A stretch of DNA of 24,376 bases from NCBI GenBank assembly GCA_004151065.3, contig NWUY0304766334.1, forward strand, positions 1-24,376, in the 5' to 3' direction. The DNA comes from Larix sibirica (Eukaryota; Streptophyta; Pinopsida; Pinales; Pinaceae). The position numbers and the translations under genes were made by a program. This document shows positions 1-8,689 of the stretch, piece by piece; within the stretch, counting starts at the first letter, position 1; every line of letters starts with the position of its first letter. Below the pieces are notes generated by a model. That model searched no databases and had not been told where the DNA came from. It saw nothing but the letters and a program-made list of their open reading frames with translations.

Positions 1-700
1 GGTTTGAACCTGCCCTATCAAGAACTTGCTGTAAGCCTATAGCTAAGGTCTCAGTAACAGCTAAGGTGTAAGTAAACATTCAATAGCAAATAAGTTCGTT
101 TCTATCACTGACCTAGAGCTTATAGGCATGACTACTGTTTCCATCCCGGTCGAGTATCCAAGTTGCCAAGCCCAGGTTTTAGCTAGTATAATTTCCCAAA
201 GTTGCGAGAAAAAGAAGGGTTAGTTCTCGATCTCGAGAAACTCTGTCACCCAATTGGGTCATGCTTATCCCAGGAGGCCAACGGGGCATTTAATATGGTG
301 AAACAAAAAGGGTGGAACTCGATCTGCGCTGAGCTCACCGGGGGTGAGATCCTCCATACTTAATTCTTGACCTTCTTCCGAATTTCTTGGCTTGGCCTTT
401 ACTCCGGGCACCGGCCATGGAAAAACCCTTATTTAAGGACCTGATTTCCAAGTCTATCTATAGATGGAAGGCCTGGCTCTCATATCTGGCCTGGCGATGG
501 ATATAATTAGGCAAGGAGGAGGGACTATAGCCCAGTGTTTTGGCTGCCTTCCAAGAAAGAAAGACCTCCACAATTGGCATGAAAAAAGGTTTATCAGCAC
601 TTTGCTTTGATCCCTTTTATAGGTAGGTGTACTACATAAAGGTAATCTTTCAGCGTTTTCATTACCCATAGAAAAGAACTCTCCTATGGCGGCATAGATG
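1..700. other. Spacer, no recognisable gene
   Basis: I see no gene here. A 71-codon minus-strand frame (454-669) reads open upstream to about 700, but its protein matches no family I recognise and it has no neighbour that would give it a role. The only clear structure is the 18-bp duplication at 41-76. The first bases (ggtttgaacc) resemble the T-arm of a minus-strand tRNA running off the edge, but the preceding bases do not fold into an acceptor/anticodon layout, so no tRNA is called. Confidence 0.6.
41..76. repeat. 18-bp tandem duplication (2 units)
   Basis: Units 41-58 and 59-76 both start agctaaggt and match at 15 of 18 positions by direct comparison. The divergence suggests an old duplication. 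There is no sign of function. Confidence 0.7.
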
Positions 701-1890
701 GCACATAATGAGGTCTACTGCCGCTGCAGGATAAAGTATAAAGAATATATTAGGCGAGGTAGCGTAAGAAAATAGGGCTTGCGGACGAGGGATGGGTCTT
801 CGTGGATAGCTGCTAAGCCACCTCTTTATTAGGCCAGCGAAGAGAAAATACTAAATATCTATCCGGGGAAGAAAGCTGGTCAGTAGCAACTCGATATACT
901 TTAGCAATGATAAATATCCTTCCTTTATTAGGTAAATAAGTAAATGATTCCTTGGGGGGGTTTATATGCTAAAGGCTGTTGGCAGAGAATTAAAGTATAA
1001 AATCTATGGCGGGTAAGTAAGACCACTCCCGTGTTTGCTGCGGGTAATCCATCTTGTAATATTCCATCTGGGTAATCCATTCATTCTTCCTGGGGCATTG
1101 AAATGCGTTTTCTTCTTTAAGTCCTGTGAATGGTGGCTGCGCCTCTTCTTTACCGCCTGACTGCTGTGAGTGCCATTCCTTTCTGTCTCGTATCAGCTTT
1201 CCCGTATCGCAATGGTTCAATAGAGAGCTACGTAATGAGCTATGTACCGATACAGTGACCTAAAAAGTGCCTTTAGTGCTTGGGTGAATGAATACAGGTG
1301 AGTGGGAAACCGCTGAAATTGGCATTTGCGTGCGCTGTATCGCCACTGGAGAACAAAGAAGGTCGCTACAGCACAGCTGATCCATCGAGTTAATATTTTG
1401 TCATTTTGTGTATAAATAACGAGAATATAAGAAAGACTGCCCCTAATTGGAAAATAAGTAAGAAAGAGAGGTAAAGCCCGAATAGAAGATCGGGTGTTCA
1501 CAAAGGTAATGGAGAAAAAAAAGGACCAGCGTAAGCAGGCCAAAATTGACGTAAAAATGTGCTAGAGTGGCTTATCACTCTGAGACCTTGTCAGATGCTA
1601 GGAAAAATTACAATACATAGCTGGCGGGAGGTAATGAGGTGGCTAAATATTGACTAGCCAGCCTAGGCAGTGATTGTTTAAGTTTACTCGCTTACAGAAT
1701 GACAAACATAGACGCTAGGAGTCGACCCGATACACAGAAAGCGAACCGGCTCTCGTCTCTAACACTCTGACTTGTAAAATGAAAAAAAAAGGTTTCCGGG
1801 TGTAATAAAAGAAGTTCCAAACTAGGTTTCCGGTCACTATCGGTATAGTTAAATAGAAAACTCAACTACTGGCTGACGATGTACTAAACT
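700..1890. other. Spacer, no recognisable gene
   Basis: Two minus-strand frames of 76 and 108 codons (990-1220, 1217-1543) overlap by four bases, but neither protein resembles a known family and codon content looks random. One promoter-like nonamer lies at 763-771. A run of seven G occurs at 954-960. Otherwise nothing. Confidence 0.6.
763..771 (+). promoter_or_regulatory. Weak CRTAAGAGA-like promoter core
   Basis: CGTAAGAAA matches the plant mitochondrial promoter core CRTAAGAGA at 8 of 9 positions, and an AT-rich tract (731-751) lies upstream, as that promoter class prefers. No gene follows, so this may be chance. Confidence 0.15.
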
Positions 1891-2282
1891 ACTAACTCTT
1901 GTTTTTCGTGCTTTGGCGGATGACTTTTTGCTGTGTCGGGGCTCTATACCTGCTCCTTTACTTTAATAGGCCCGTGTGCATTCCTATTACTCTCTGTACC
2001 CTCGAATTGGTCCAGCTGGGGCAACGCGTAAAGCCCATAAAAAGGTCGTGGGTGCATGGAAAAAGGTATTTTAGTGGGGTTTTTCCCTGGCTAGGCGCTT
2101 TCTTTTTAACTCCTCGAAGTGTAACAAGGACATAAATATAGGATAACGGTTAGCTTAAAATATTTATGCGCCAGTTCAGTACGAATAAAAGGAATCCTAT
2201 GCATTGCTAGAGCCAAACTAAGTATTGTTGCTGCGATCCGCTCTGGCCTCAATTTGAAACGGGCACGAGGAAACGAGCCGCT

Positions 2283-2299
2283 CTCCCGACCACCGGGAG
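2283..2299. other. Short GC-rich stem-loop
   Basis: ctcccg (2283-2288) pairs perfectly with cgggag (2294-2299) across the loop accac. No U-tract follows, so it is not a bacterial-type terminator. It could be a processing or stabilising RNA stem, or chance. Confidence 0.3.
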
Positions 2300-2387
2300 G
2301 GAGAGGGGTGCACAAATAGACAGTCTTATGCAAAAAAGAGGTACACCAACAGCCTGTTGAGACAGCTGTACACGGACAGACATATTA

Positions 2388-2426
2388 GACCTAGCCAGGA
2401 GACCTAGCCAGGAGATATAACCAGGA
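2388..2426. repeat. 13-bp tandem triplication
   Basis: gacctagccagga occurs at 2388-2400 and exactly again at 2401-2413. A diverged third unit, gatataaccagga, follows at 2414-2426. The identity of the first two units points to a fairly recent slip. Confidence 0.85.
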
Positions 2427-2659
2427 GATCTTAACGTAGAGCCTTATCTCGACCCTCGACGGAACCACAGCCCTAGACCCTTGACCCTCAAAATGGATAA
2501 TTACATATATAATGCAATTGAAATAGATTCTCAGATTTTAATCTATCAATAGCATACCCGGATCGGTAAAGGCACTAAGTTCACTTGCTACCAGAATTCA
2601 CCGCTACGCCCCTCATTTGCCTTTTTAATCCATTTCAATAGCATCCTTAGGAGCTCCAA

Positions 2660-2990
2660 GGCGCATAATTACTATCCGGGCACTTCAATCAATTTTATTC
2701 TTACTGTCTTTTCAGGACGTTTACCTTTTGGGATTGAATCTTTTCTTTGGTCAGCCGCTTTTCTCTTGCTAGAGGTATCTGTATCTGTATAGGGGCGGGG
2801 GGCAGCAGTAGACAGAATATATATTTTTTTATCTTGGAACCAGATTTGGCGCAGACACAAAGTTCGGGTAGAACTGATCGCTCCGCCCCTCCTAATTCGC
2901 CCTTTTTTAATTATAAAATTCCCTCTTTTTAGGGTCCGAGGTATCATTCCTACCGGGCACTCAAAGTCTATTTTCTATTTAATGAACTAT
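2660..2990. other. Spacer with a possible diverged duplication
   Basis: Two stretches, near 2673-2735 and 2952-3012, share ccgggcact near the start and acgtttacc near the end, with patchy similarity between, suggesting an old direct duplication of roughly 65 bp. Overlapping frames on both strands (91 codons minus, 61 codons plus) show no recognisable protein. Confidence 0.35.
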
Positions 2991-3590
2991 ACCCTTCCTG
3001 AACGTTTACCCATGATTGCCTGATTGGTGTTTATGCACTCGATCAGGTTGCGATTTGTCTTGTATGTTTTTGAACCAATAGAGGATTTATTCTTGGAGCA
3101 TGTCCTCTTGTAGGTTTTGGAACCAATTAACGAGGCTACGACACCTGTTTTGAAATTTTGACGATACAATTGTCGTTGTATAATAACATCTATATAATGC
3201 ACTTAAAAACTGACCCATCTTACGGGAGAGGCGTTACCACAGACAACAGACAACATCTTATGATAAAAGCGTCCCATCATTCACTGACAGATAACGTCCC
3301 CTTCATACCCTTATCACGGCCCGATTTGATTTGCCCAGTAAGTAGCCGCCCGCGATCAATCAAGCAAGCCGACCTCCTTCCGTTGGTTGGCCCACGCAAA
3401 CATAGAAGGCCTAGCTGAAGCGTCCGTTATAACTGGACCTGCCCCGCCGCCGTCTCTCCTCCTTTCAGCCAGTAAGAAAAGCCAGGAAGCACATAAGTAA
3501 ACGCGCCAATTCTTTTCATCTCCCATAGCGCGCCCAGGCGCCTGTACTTTCGACATTGTATTATCTACGCTATTATGTATGTAACTAACT
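2990..3590. other. Spacer with copies of the GGTTC-TACAAG repeat family
   Basis: The minus-strand frame 2987-3202 contains the peptide GSKTYK twice only because of the 21-bp DNA repeat described separately. Frames at 3158-3418 (plus) and 3356-3556 (minus) overlap and are unrecognised. Nothing else is seen to 3590. Confidence 0.5.
3059..3127 (-). repeat. GGTTC-TACAAG family, two copies
   Basis: On the minus strand the unit reads attggttc followed by an A-rich stretch and tacaag. Copies 3059-3079 and 3107-3127 match at 19 of 21 positions with a 48-bp period. The same signature recurs in plus orientation at 8723-8755 and repeatedly at 19490-19845, so this is a dispersed family. Confidence 0.6.
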
Positions 3591-3900
3591 CATTGTATCT
3601 ATCTTTCTTTGTGTTTAGGCGTTATGTGTACTATGTGTAGCCCTACGTGTCTTCATTTTCTGAGTACTCGTTGTGTAACCTCATCGGTAACCTAACCTCA
3701 TTGGTAACCTACCTCAACGTGTACCTCTCATGTATCTCTATGTGTATCTGTAGGAGTAGCTTCAATTACTCCTCTACGTGTAGCTCTCTCTATGTGTAGC
3801 TGTGTGAATAGTCTGCTTCCCTATGGATTAGTTCCTGTGACCTGTATCCCCTGTGAGTAGGCCCCTCCGTAAGTAGCTTCCTGTTCCGTATCAATTGGTA
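3590..3900. repeat. Degenerate GTGTAGCT minisatellite
   Basis: Around a dozen variants of ctctaygtgtagct recur irregularly (tatgtgtagcc, ctacgtgtagct, tatgtgtagct, tgtgagtaggc, cgtaagtagct). Embedded at 3677-3693 and 3694-3710 is a 17-bp tandem duplication with one mismatch. The decay of the units indicates an old expansion. No gene is present. Confidence 0.6.
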
Positions 3901-3963
3901 AGGCTGTCAACGCTCAAGCATTCATTCGTCCGTCCGTGGGAAACCTATTGGTGAAGAAGTTGC

Positions 3964-4030
3964 CTGTTGCCGGTGGGAGCTTCTATTTGGGAAGATTGGG
4001 CTGTTGTCCGCGGGAGCTCCTATCTCGGAA
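3964..4030. repeat. 30-bp direct duplication, 37-bp period
   Basis: Copies 3964-3993 and 4001-4030 both begin ctgttg and contain gggagct; they match at 24 of 30 positions. They are separated by seven bases. No coding role is seen. Confidence 0.7.
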
Positions 4031-4039
4031 TCTGTGGGC

Positions 4040-4310
4040 AAGCAATCAAGATATTCTTTCCCGCATTAGTCACCTCCCTTTCACTCCCTGACAAGCACAA
4101 TGTGTCTGGCATCCTCAACGGGTGATCGTAAGTATCCTCCATCGGTTAAAAAACATATGATAATCCATCGCCACCCGGCATCGAGTGATCACAACCTGGC
4201 AATACTAGGGAAACGATCTGAAAGGGTATAGTTTAGTAAGGATAAAATCTACTTACTTTTAGTACCCGGATGGAGGAATGACGAACCATTCGCCAAAAGT
4301 GGTCGCCCCC
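4040..4310. other. Spacer with an outlying CATCGAGTGATCAC element
   Basis: The stretch near 4175-4203 (cggcatcgagtgatcacaac) resembles the units of the large array at 8.69-9.65 kb, most closely the one near 8930. Otherwise the stretch is featureless. Confidence 0.4.
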
Positions 4311-4313
4311 TTT

Positions 4314-4344
4314 TTTTACTTATTTGGTGGTTGGATAAGTAAAA
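4314..4344. other. 10-bp perfect hairpin
   Basis: ttttacttat (4314-4323) is the exact reverse complement of ataagtaaaa (4335-4344), with an 11-base loop rich in G and T. The stem is AT-rich, with TAAGTA in its right arm. An RNA 3'-end or processing stem is possible; no gene lies immediately upstream. Confidence 0.5.
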
Positions 4345-4740
4345 TAAGGCCGAAGCCTGAAGCTATGAGGGGGGAGGTTTTGCCCTGGCTAACAGAATTA
4401 ATTTTGATTGCTGCTATAGTGGCATGAGCTGTAGTACTCTGAAGCTGCAGCCATACATACTTTGAATAAATCTATGTGCAGCTTCACCTTGAACCTTCTT
4501 ATTGCCTTCAGTCTGATTCTTCACCCTAAGGCTAGCCCCGTTCTCATGACTCTTAGAAACAGGTTATAAGCGCATATCCGCGTTTTGCACATACCCTTAT
4601 AACAGACTATACGGGCATATCTAACGGGCATATCTAAAATTTGAAATGACCTCTTTGTGCTAGCCTTGTGAAAGCCAAAGAAACAAGTTGAAATAACATA
4701 TCTACATTTATACATAATATACTTGCATATTTGCTAATTT
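4345..4740. other. Spacer with small tandem duplications
   Basis: A 64-codon minus-strand frame (4521-4715) is unrecognised. It spans a 13-bp perfect tandem duplication of acgggcatatcta at 4611-4623 and 4624-4636. Nothing else supports a gene. Confidence 0.55.
4611..4636. repeat. 13-bp perfect tandem duplication
   Basis: acgggcatatcta is present twice, head to tail with no spacer. The exact match implies a recent slip event. Confidence 0.9.
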
Positions 4741-4759
4741 ATACATAATATACTTGCAT
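4706..4759. repeat. 23-bp perfect direct repeat, 31-bp period
   Basis: Identical 23-bp copies lie at 4706-4728 and 4737-4759, each starting atttatacataatat and ending cttgcat. The second runs straight into the first full GAGACGTT element at 4756, so the duplication may have arisen with that family. Confidence 0.9.
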
Positions 4760-4837
4760 GGAGACGTTGCACTTGTCCAGACCGATCCACTATTATTCTC
4801 GGGCTGTTATACTCTGGCTACTCTACTCGTACTACTC

Positions 4838-4881
4838 TACGTGGCTCCTATTGGATACTACGTGGCTCCTAGGATTGGATA
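4838..4881. repeat. Tandem duplication of tacgtggctccta...ttggata
   Basis: 4838-4857 and 4859-4881 share tacgtggctccta and ttggata; the second copy carries three extra bases (gga) between them. Two units, recent to intermediate age. Confidence 0.8.
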
Positions 4882-5255
4882 CGCTAGGATCCCTTTAGCT
4901 CAGCTTGAATCTGGGCAGCAGGTTTAGAAGTTCTTGCATTGTCGATACACGATGTTGCGGAGACATTTACAAAGTCCATTGTAACCAGTGCTGTAGTTCA
5001 TATAGACAATATAACCATATATACGTTTGCCCTTGGACTAGAGCCATATCCACATGTTAATATAGTATGTCGCCATAGAGACTTGTTACTTGCCATGAAC
5101 AGAGAGAATCAATACTATCTCCTTTAGCTCCAGAGAAGAAGCGGGTCTCCTAGCTCTCCATGTGGAGGGTCTTATGATGGTGCTATTCCGAAGTCCTGCT
5201 GGTCATAATAGCGCCATAGAGTACATGTTTGTGTCTGTCTAAATAACAATAAATA

Positions 5256-5287
5256 GGGCTAGTTGATGCTAGTGGAGATCCACTACT
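5256..5287 (+). repeat. Dispersed repeat with agtggagatccact palindrome, copy 1
   Basis: The 32-bp stretch beginning gggctagttgatgct and ending ggagatccactact recurs at 6762-6796 with a three-base insertion. Its right half contains agtgg/ccact, able to fold around agat. Confidence 0.75.
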
Positions 5288-5592
5288 CAGGTAGATGCAA
5301 GAGATGCTGGGTTCAGAGACTCCGCTTGGTTACTCTGGGTGGTATGGTGCCTACGTGTTACTATATGATCTAACCATCCATTTATACTTGTTACTATATG
5401 ATATTGCATATCTACTCGGACTACTATGATATATTGGCATATCTACTTGGCCATGAATTATTAAAAATATTGACGTGCCATAGATATATGATCTCGCCAT
5501 AGATAAGTTTATCCTTCTTGTCCGCAGACCTCATTGCAGCAGCCAGACCACCACCTACCTACGACTTAAATCTGATACTGGCTACCTCTTTT

Positions 5593-5795
5593 GAAAAGCT
5601 GCTTTAAATACAGGGGATTATGAAAATTGAACAGATTTTACCCGCTCCATAGAAGATAAAATGGAATTGCTGCTAAAAATGCGGGGAAACAGCCGATTGA
5701 GCCAATTCCGGGCCCATCTCTGTAGGTAAAATGAAAAGCTGTTGGAAAACGCGGGGTTGGAGCAAAATGAACAGATTTTTACTGAGCTGAAATGC
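5593..5795 (+). repeat. Three diverged tandem units of about 70 bp
   Basis: Unit starts near 5593, 5663 and 5733 share gctgctttaaatacagggg / gctgctaaaaatgcgggg / gctgttggaaaacgcgggg. Units 1 and 3 both carry aacagatttt some 20 bp later, and the first two units end in taaaatg. The 70-bp spacing is kept despite many substitutions, showing true tandem origin rather than low complexity. No reading frame is maintained across it. Confidence 0.7.
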
Positions 5796-5799
5796 CAGT

Positions 5800-6390
5800 A
5801 GTAGTTTTTTTCTCCAAGTGTTTATGCCAGGTGTTGTCACAAGTCAACTAGGTGTAGCTGCTCCAAATATGAGAGCATCGCATATCTACGTGTCCTTGCA
5901 TTTAATGCACTCAATTTAAAAGAAGAGAAAGGGGGGGGAAATTCTCCTCCAGGTGTATCCAAGTGTTTTGTTGCTCCATCAACAAAGTGTTTTCAGTTTT
6001 ATTAGGTGGGGCAATAAAGAATAGCTACTCCACAGGATCCCAGGCCAGGCGGCTGCTCCCCCCTTCCTTCTGCCGGGATTTTCATTTCAAAACTTCGCTC
6101 ATTTGGTGTTGTTTTTCATTAGTCACAACCTAATTTTGATGGGGGAAATATGCCCCAAAACCCTCTTCTAATCATCCTGATAATAATGGAGATTCTTGTT
6201 AATAAACTATACCCTTTTTATTTTGTTTCCCTTTGGAGGTTGAAGCGAGAGAGCGATAAAGTTGCGGGTCTCAAACCTAGGGTAGTAAGGAGAAGATAAG
6301 TTCCCCATATAAACACAACCGGAAGACATTGGAGCAGCCATGTTTGTGTTACTTACAAGCATGTGAGATTGACGGATTATTGTATTTTTA
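5800..6390. other. Spacer, nothing recognised
   Basis: Contains a run of eight G (5931-5938) and repeated short words such as caggtgtt and aagtgtttt. The 90-codon minus-strand frame 6207-6479 has no family resemblance and overlaps the stem-loop element at 6391. Confidence 0.5.
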
Positions 6391-6444
6391 AACTGATGAG
6401 TCTTCTGGGAGAGGTTGGCCAGTAAGGAGAACAATGGCCAAAGG
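6391..6444. other. Stem-loop repeat element, copy A
   Basis: Starts aactgatgagtcttctgg and contains ttggcca (6415-6421) pairing exactly with tggccaa (6435-6441) over a 13-base loop. A partial further start (actgatgagtctta) follows directly at 6447. Copy B at 8384-8433 keeps the stem through a compensatory change. Function unknown; strand of any transcript undetermined. Confidence 0.6.
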
Positions 6445-6761
6445 GGACTGATGAGTCTTATGGAAAAGAGCGTTACCAACTGCTGCTATGGCAGGTCTAA
6501 ATAAAATGAGACGCTTGTCCTAGGATAAGACCTAGCCGGGTTAACTTATATGTACAGAAGCCAATAGGAAGGAGTATTTCAATCTCTCTAGTTCTCATTG
6601 ATATATGAGCTCACATGGAGACGTTTACAAAGCCCCAACAATAATAACTCTACTAGTCTCTCCCCATTACATTATTCTGTTACATAGATGACAGGTTTAA
6701 ATTGTTGCATGGAGATGTTGGTTGAAACCAGACGGAGTAGTGCCACCCCATATGAGAGTTC

Positions 6762-6796
6762 GGGCTAGTTGATGCTGCTGGTGGAGATCCACTACT
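6762..6796 (+). repeat. Dispersed repeat with gtggagatccac palindrome, copy 2
   Basis: Partner of 5256-5287, about 1.5 kb downstream in the same orientation. It differs only by a short insertion/substitution (gctgctggt against gctagt). Confidence 0.75.
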
Positions 6797-8383
6797 ACTA
6801 AGCCAGGTGTCGATTCCATATGATATCAACATGGAGAAGTTTTAATTAATAACGAGAATAAAATCCATAACCATAAGCTAAATTAACTGGGTTGCTGGAG
6901 AGAAAACACCATGCTAGCTAGGCTTAGATGCACAATCTAATAAACAAATCAAGACATTGATACACGATGTCGCATAGGATATATGTTCATAGTTGCATAG
7001 AGATGTTAATAACTCTCTTTTGGATTGCCATGGAAACATTGAACTTGTTGTCCAGACCAACAGACCAGCAGAGAAGAGAAGATTGGGTTACCACCACATG
7101 ATGATATCCAAGGCCCTACCAGAAACAACATGTTTAAATTGCATATCGAAGTTTACACAATCAATCCTATATAGATAGATTTCCCGATTCTATATCTAGA
7201 ACTCCAATTTGTACTTACTCCTTGGTCGGAGCTTGGAGCCAGCCATTTTTTGTTTAGGCTGTAGAGTTAAAGGGTTTAGAGAGCAGCCATATATACTTGT
7301 TCATATTCAATGTCACATAGATACATTTTAACATATGATATAACCATATATACGTGTGTTACTTTTTGCATATATACGTTTTACATTGTCCGCAGAAGAA
7401 AGAATTGGTTGCAAGTGAAGAATCTGCTAGTCTCTTTCAACCAATATTACCCCCTTTTATTATTACGTTTCTCTCTGCAATAAGGGCTGCAGCAGACCTC
7501 ATAGCAGCCGGTGGACTCATAGCAGCTGGTCAGATGGTCAGAAGATTTTAGTTGGAACAGAATCACTTGCCATATTGTGATACCCACGCAGATATACGTT
7601 TAACTTGTCTGCTTCACGTATAATACTAACATGGATAAGATTTCACTTATTATATTGCCATGTAGAAGTTTTAACTCATGATACCTTGTTGCATTGAGAC
7701 GTTTCAATTTGTTGACTCGCCTTGATAGGGATGCACCACGGACACCATGAAGGAAGACTAAGATAATCTTGCCACCAGGAAACCTAACTAGCAGATCTCT
7801 CGCCCAGCCAGACCAACAACTACAACCTACTAGATTAAAAGACTCGCATGGGAGACGTTTTATTAAACTTGTCCCCATGTTTTCTGGCCTGCAATATATA
7901 TAGATAGAAATCTCCACCAGTGTCGGGTGGCACCAATCAATTCCCATCATGTATTACAAAAGGTGCAACAAAAATATGAATAGAAATATCTCTTCAATCC
8001 AAGTCACCTTTAGTGATGCACTACTTCTTATTATCACCAGCCCTCTGGTTTTTTTTTATTGCCACACTTAGTTAGGAGGTGGTGAGTAATTAACTACAAT
8101 ATGCAAGTGTCTTACCAACATAAACATATGATGCATCGAGACGTCCTTGCCATCTGATGTGAAAAATTCATCTCTAATAAATATTTGAGAAAGTGAAAAT
8201 CCAAGTGTGAGGAGGCTAGGAGCCCCACAAATGCTCGAATGCCACCTTAAAGAGTCCCCAGTTCATCATAGCCAGCAAGGTTTCACAGATGACAGGTGTT
8301 GTTGGTTGCTCTGTTATGCACACTATTCACAACAATCAATGTAAAGGTGCTGCCTAGGTGTTTTCTGAACTAGCAGGTGCTAC

Positions 8384-8433
8384 AACTGATGAGTCTTCTG
8401 GGGGAGGTTGGCCGGTTAAGGAGCGGCCAAAGG
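8384..8433. other. Stem-loop repeat element, copy B
   Basis: Same start as copy A, with ttggccg (8408-8414) pairing exactly with cggccaa (8424-8430) over a nine-base loop. Where copy A has an A-T pair closing the loop, this copy has G-C, so both sides of the pair changed together. A more diverged fragment (catgatgattcttctgg) follows near 8440. Confidence 0.6.
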
Positions 8434-8689
8434 TAATAACATGATGATTCTTCTGGAGCTGCTCGTGGCATCTATATCTATATGTGTGATACTCTCATCT
8501 CTACGAAACATACGAACGATATTCTCGCGCATATCTATGTTTGAACTACTAGCATCAAGAGTTTTTCTATAACAACAATATATAGTCCAATTTATATATA
8601 TATGTGATACTTGCATAGAGACGTGAAGAAATCCATTTAGATAAATTTCGCCCTAGAGACGTTTACAAAAAGAGACAGGTTTATTGTTC

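Larger units (their letters stand above)
1890..2660. other. Spacer with a hairpin and a triplicated 13-mer
   Basis: A 78-codon plus-strand frame opening at 1899 starts on TTG and shows no family resemblance. A 75-codon minus-strand frame overlaps its end. The supported structures are the hairpin at 2283-2299 and the 13-bp triplication at 2388-2426. One copy of the ATTACATATATAATG motif lies at 2499-2513. Confidence 0.55.
4740..8680 (+). repeat. Field of about 17 diverged GAGACGTT...TTGTCC elements
   Basis: A core near gcatagagacgttt, often preceded by atatgat(at) and followed by acttgtcc and cagacc, recurs in one orientation near 4756, 4954, 5014, 5071, 5881, 6613, 6703, 6992, 7024, 7314, 7369, 7585, 7689, 7845, 8130, 8610 and 8649. 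Longer homology is seen between about 5517-5577 and 7793-7850 (gccagaccaccacc...acctac). A secondary 18-bp repeat lies at 7498-7526 and produces a short LIAAG peptide repeat in a 65-codon frame (7354-7551) that is otherwise unrecognised. The 116-codon minus-strand frame 7600-7950 is also unrecognised. The field looks like an old, heavily decayed tandem or dispersed family and holds no gene I can support. Confidence 0.7.

Noticed and set aside
1-16. Possible T-arm of a minus-strand tRNA cut by the window edge
   Set aside because: The bases that should form the anticodon and D arms (17-75) do not fold into a cloverleaf, and they consist of an 18-bp duplication.
454-700. Minus-strand frame as a retrotransposon or maturase piece
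   Set aside because: The translation looks protein-like in parts (YAAIGEFFSMGNE) but no catalytic motif is present.
3590-3900. CRISPR-like array
   Set aside because: Units are short, degenerate and irregularly spaced, with no constant repeat and unique spacer alternation.
6391-6475. Hammerhead-ribozyme-like CTGATGAG cores, also near 8386
   Set aside because: The CTGATGAG box is present up to three times, but no GAAA box follows a proper stem II and no matching stems I and III are seen. The stem-loop repeat explains the recurrence.
7600-7950. 116-codon minus-strand frame as a gene
   Set aside because: It lies antisense across several decayed repeat units and has no recognisable domain.
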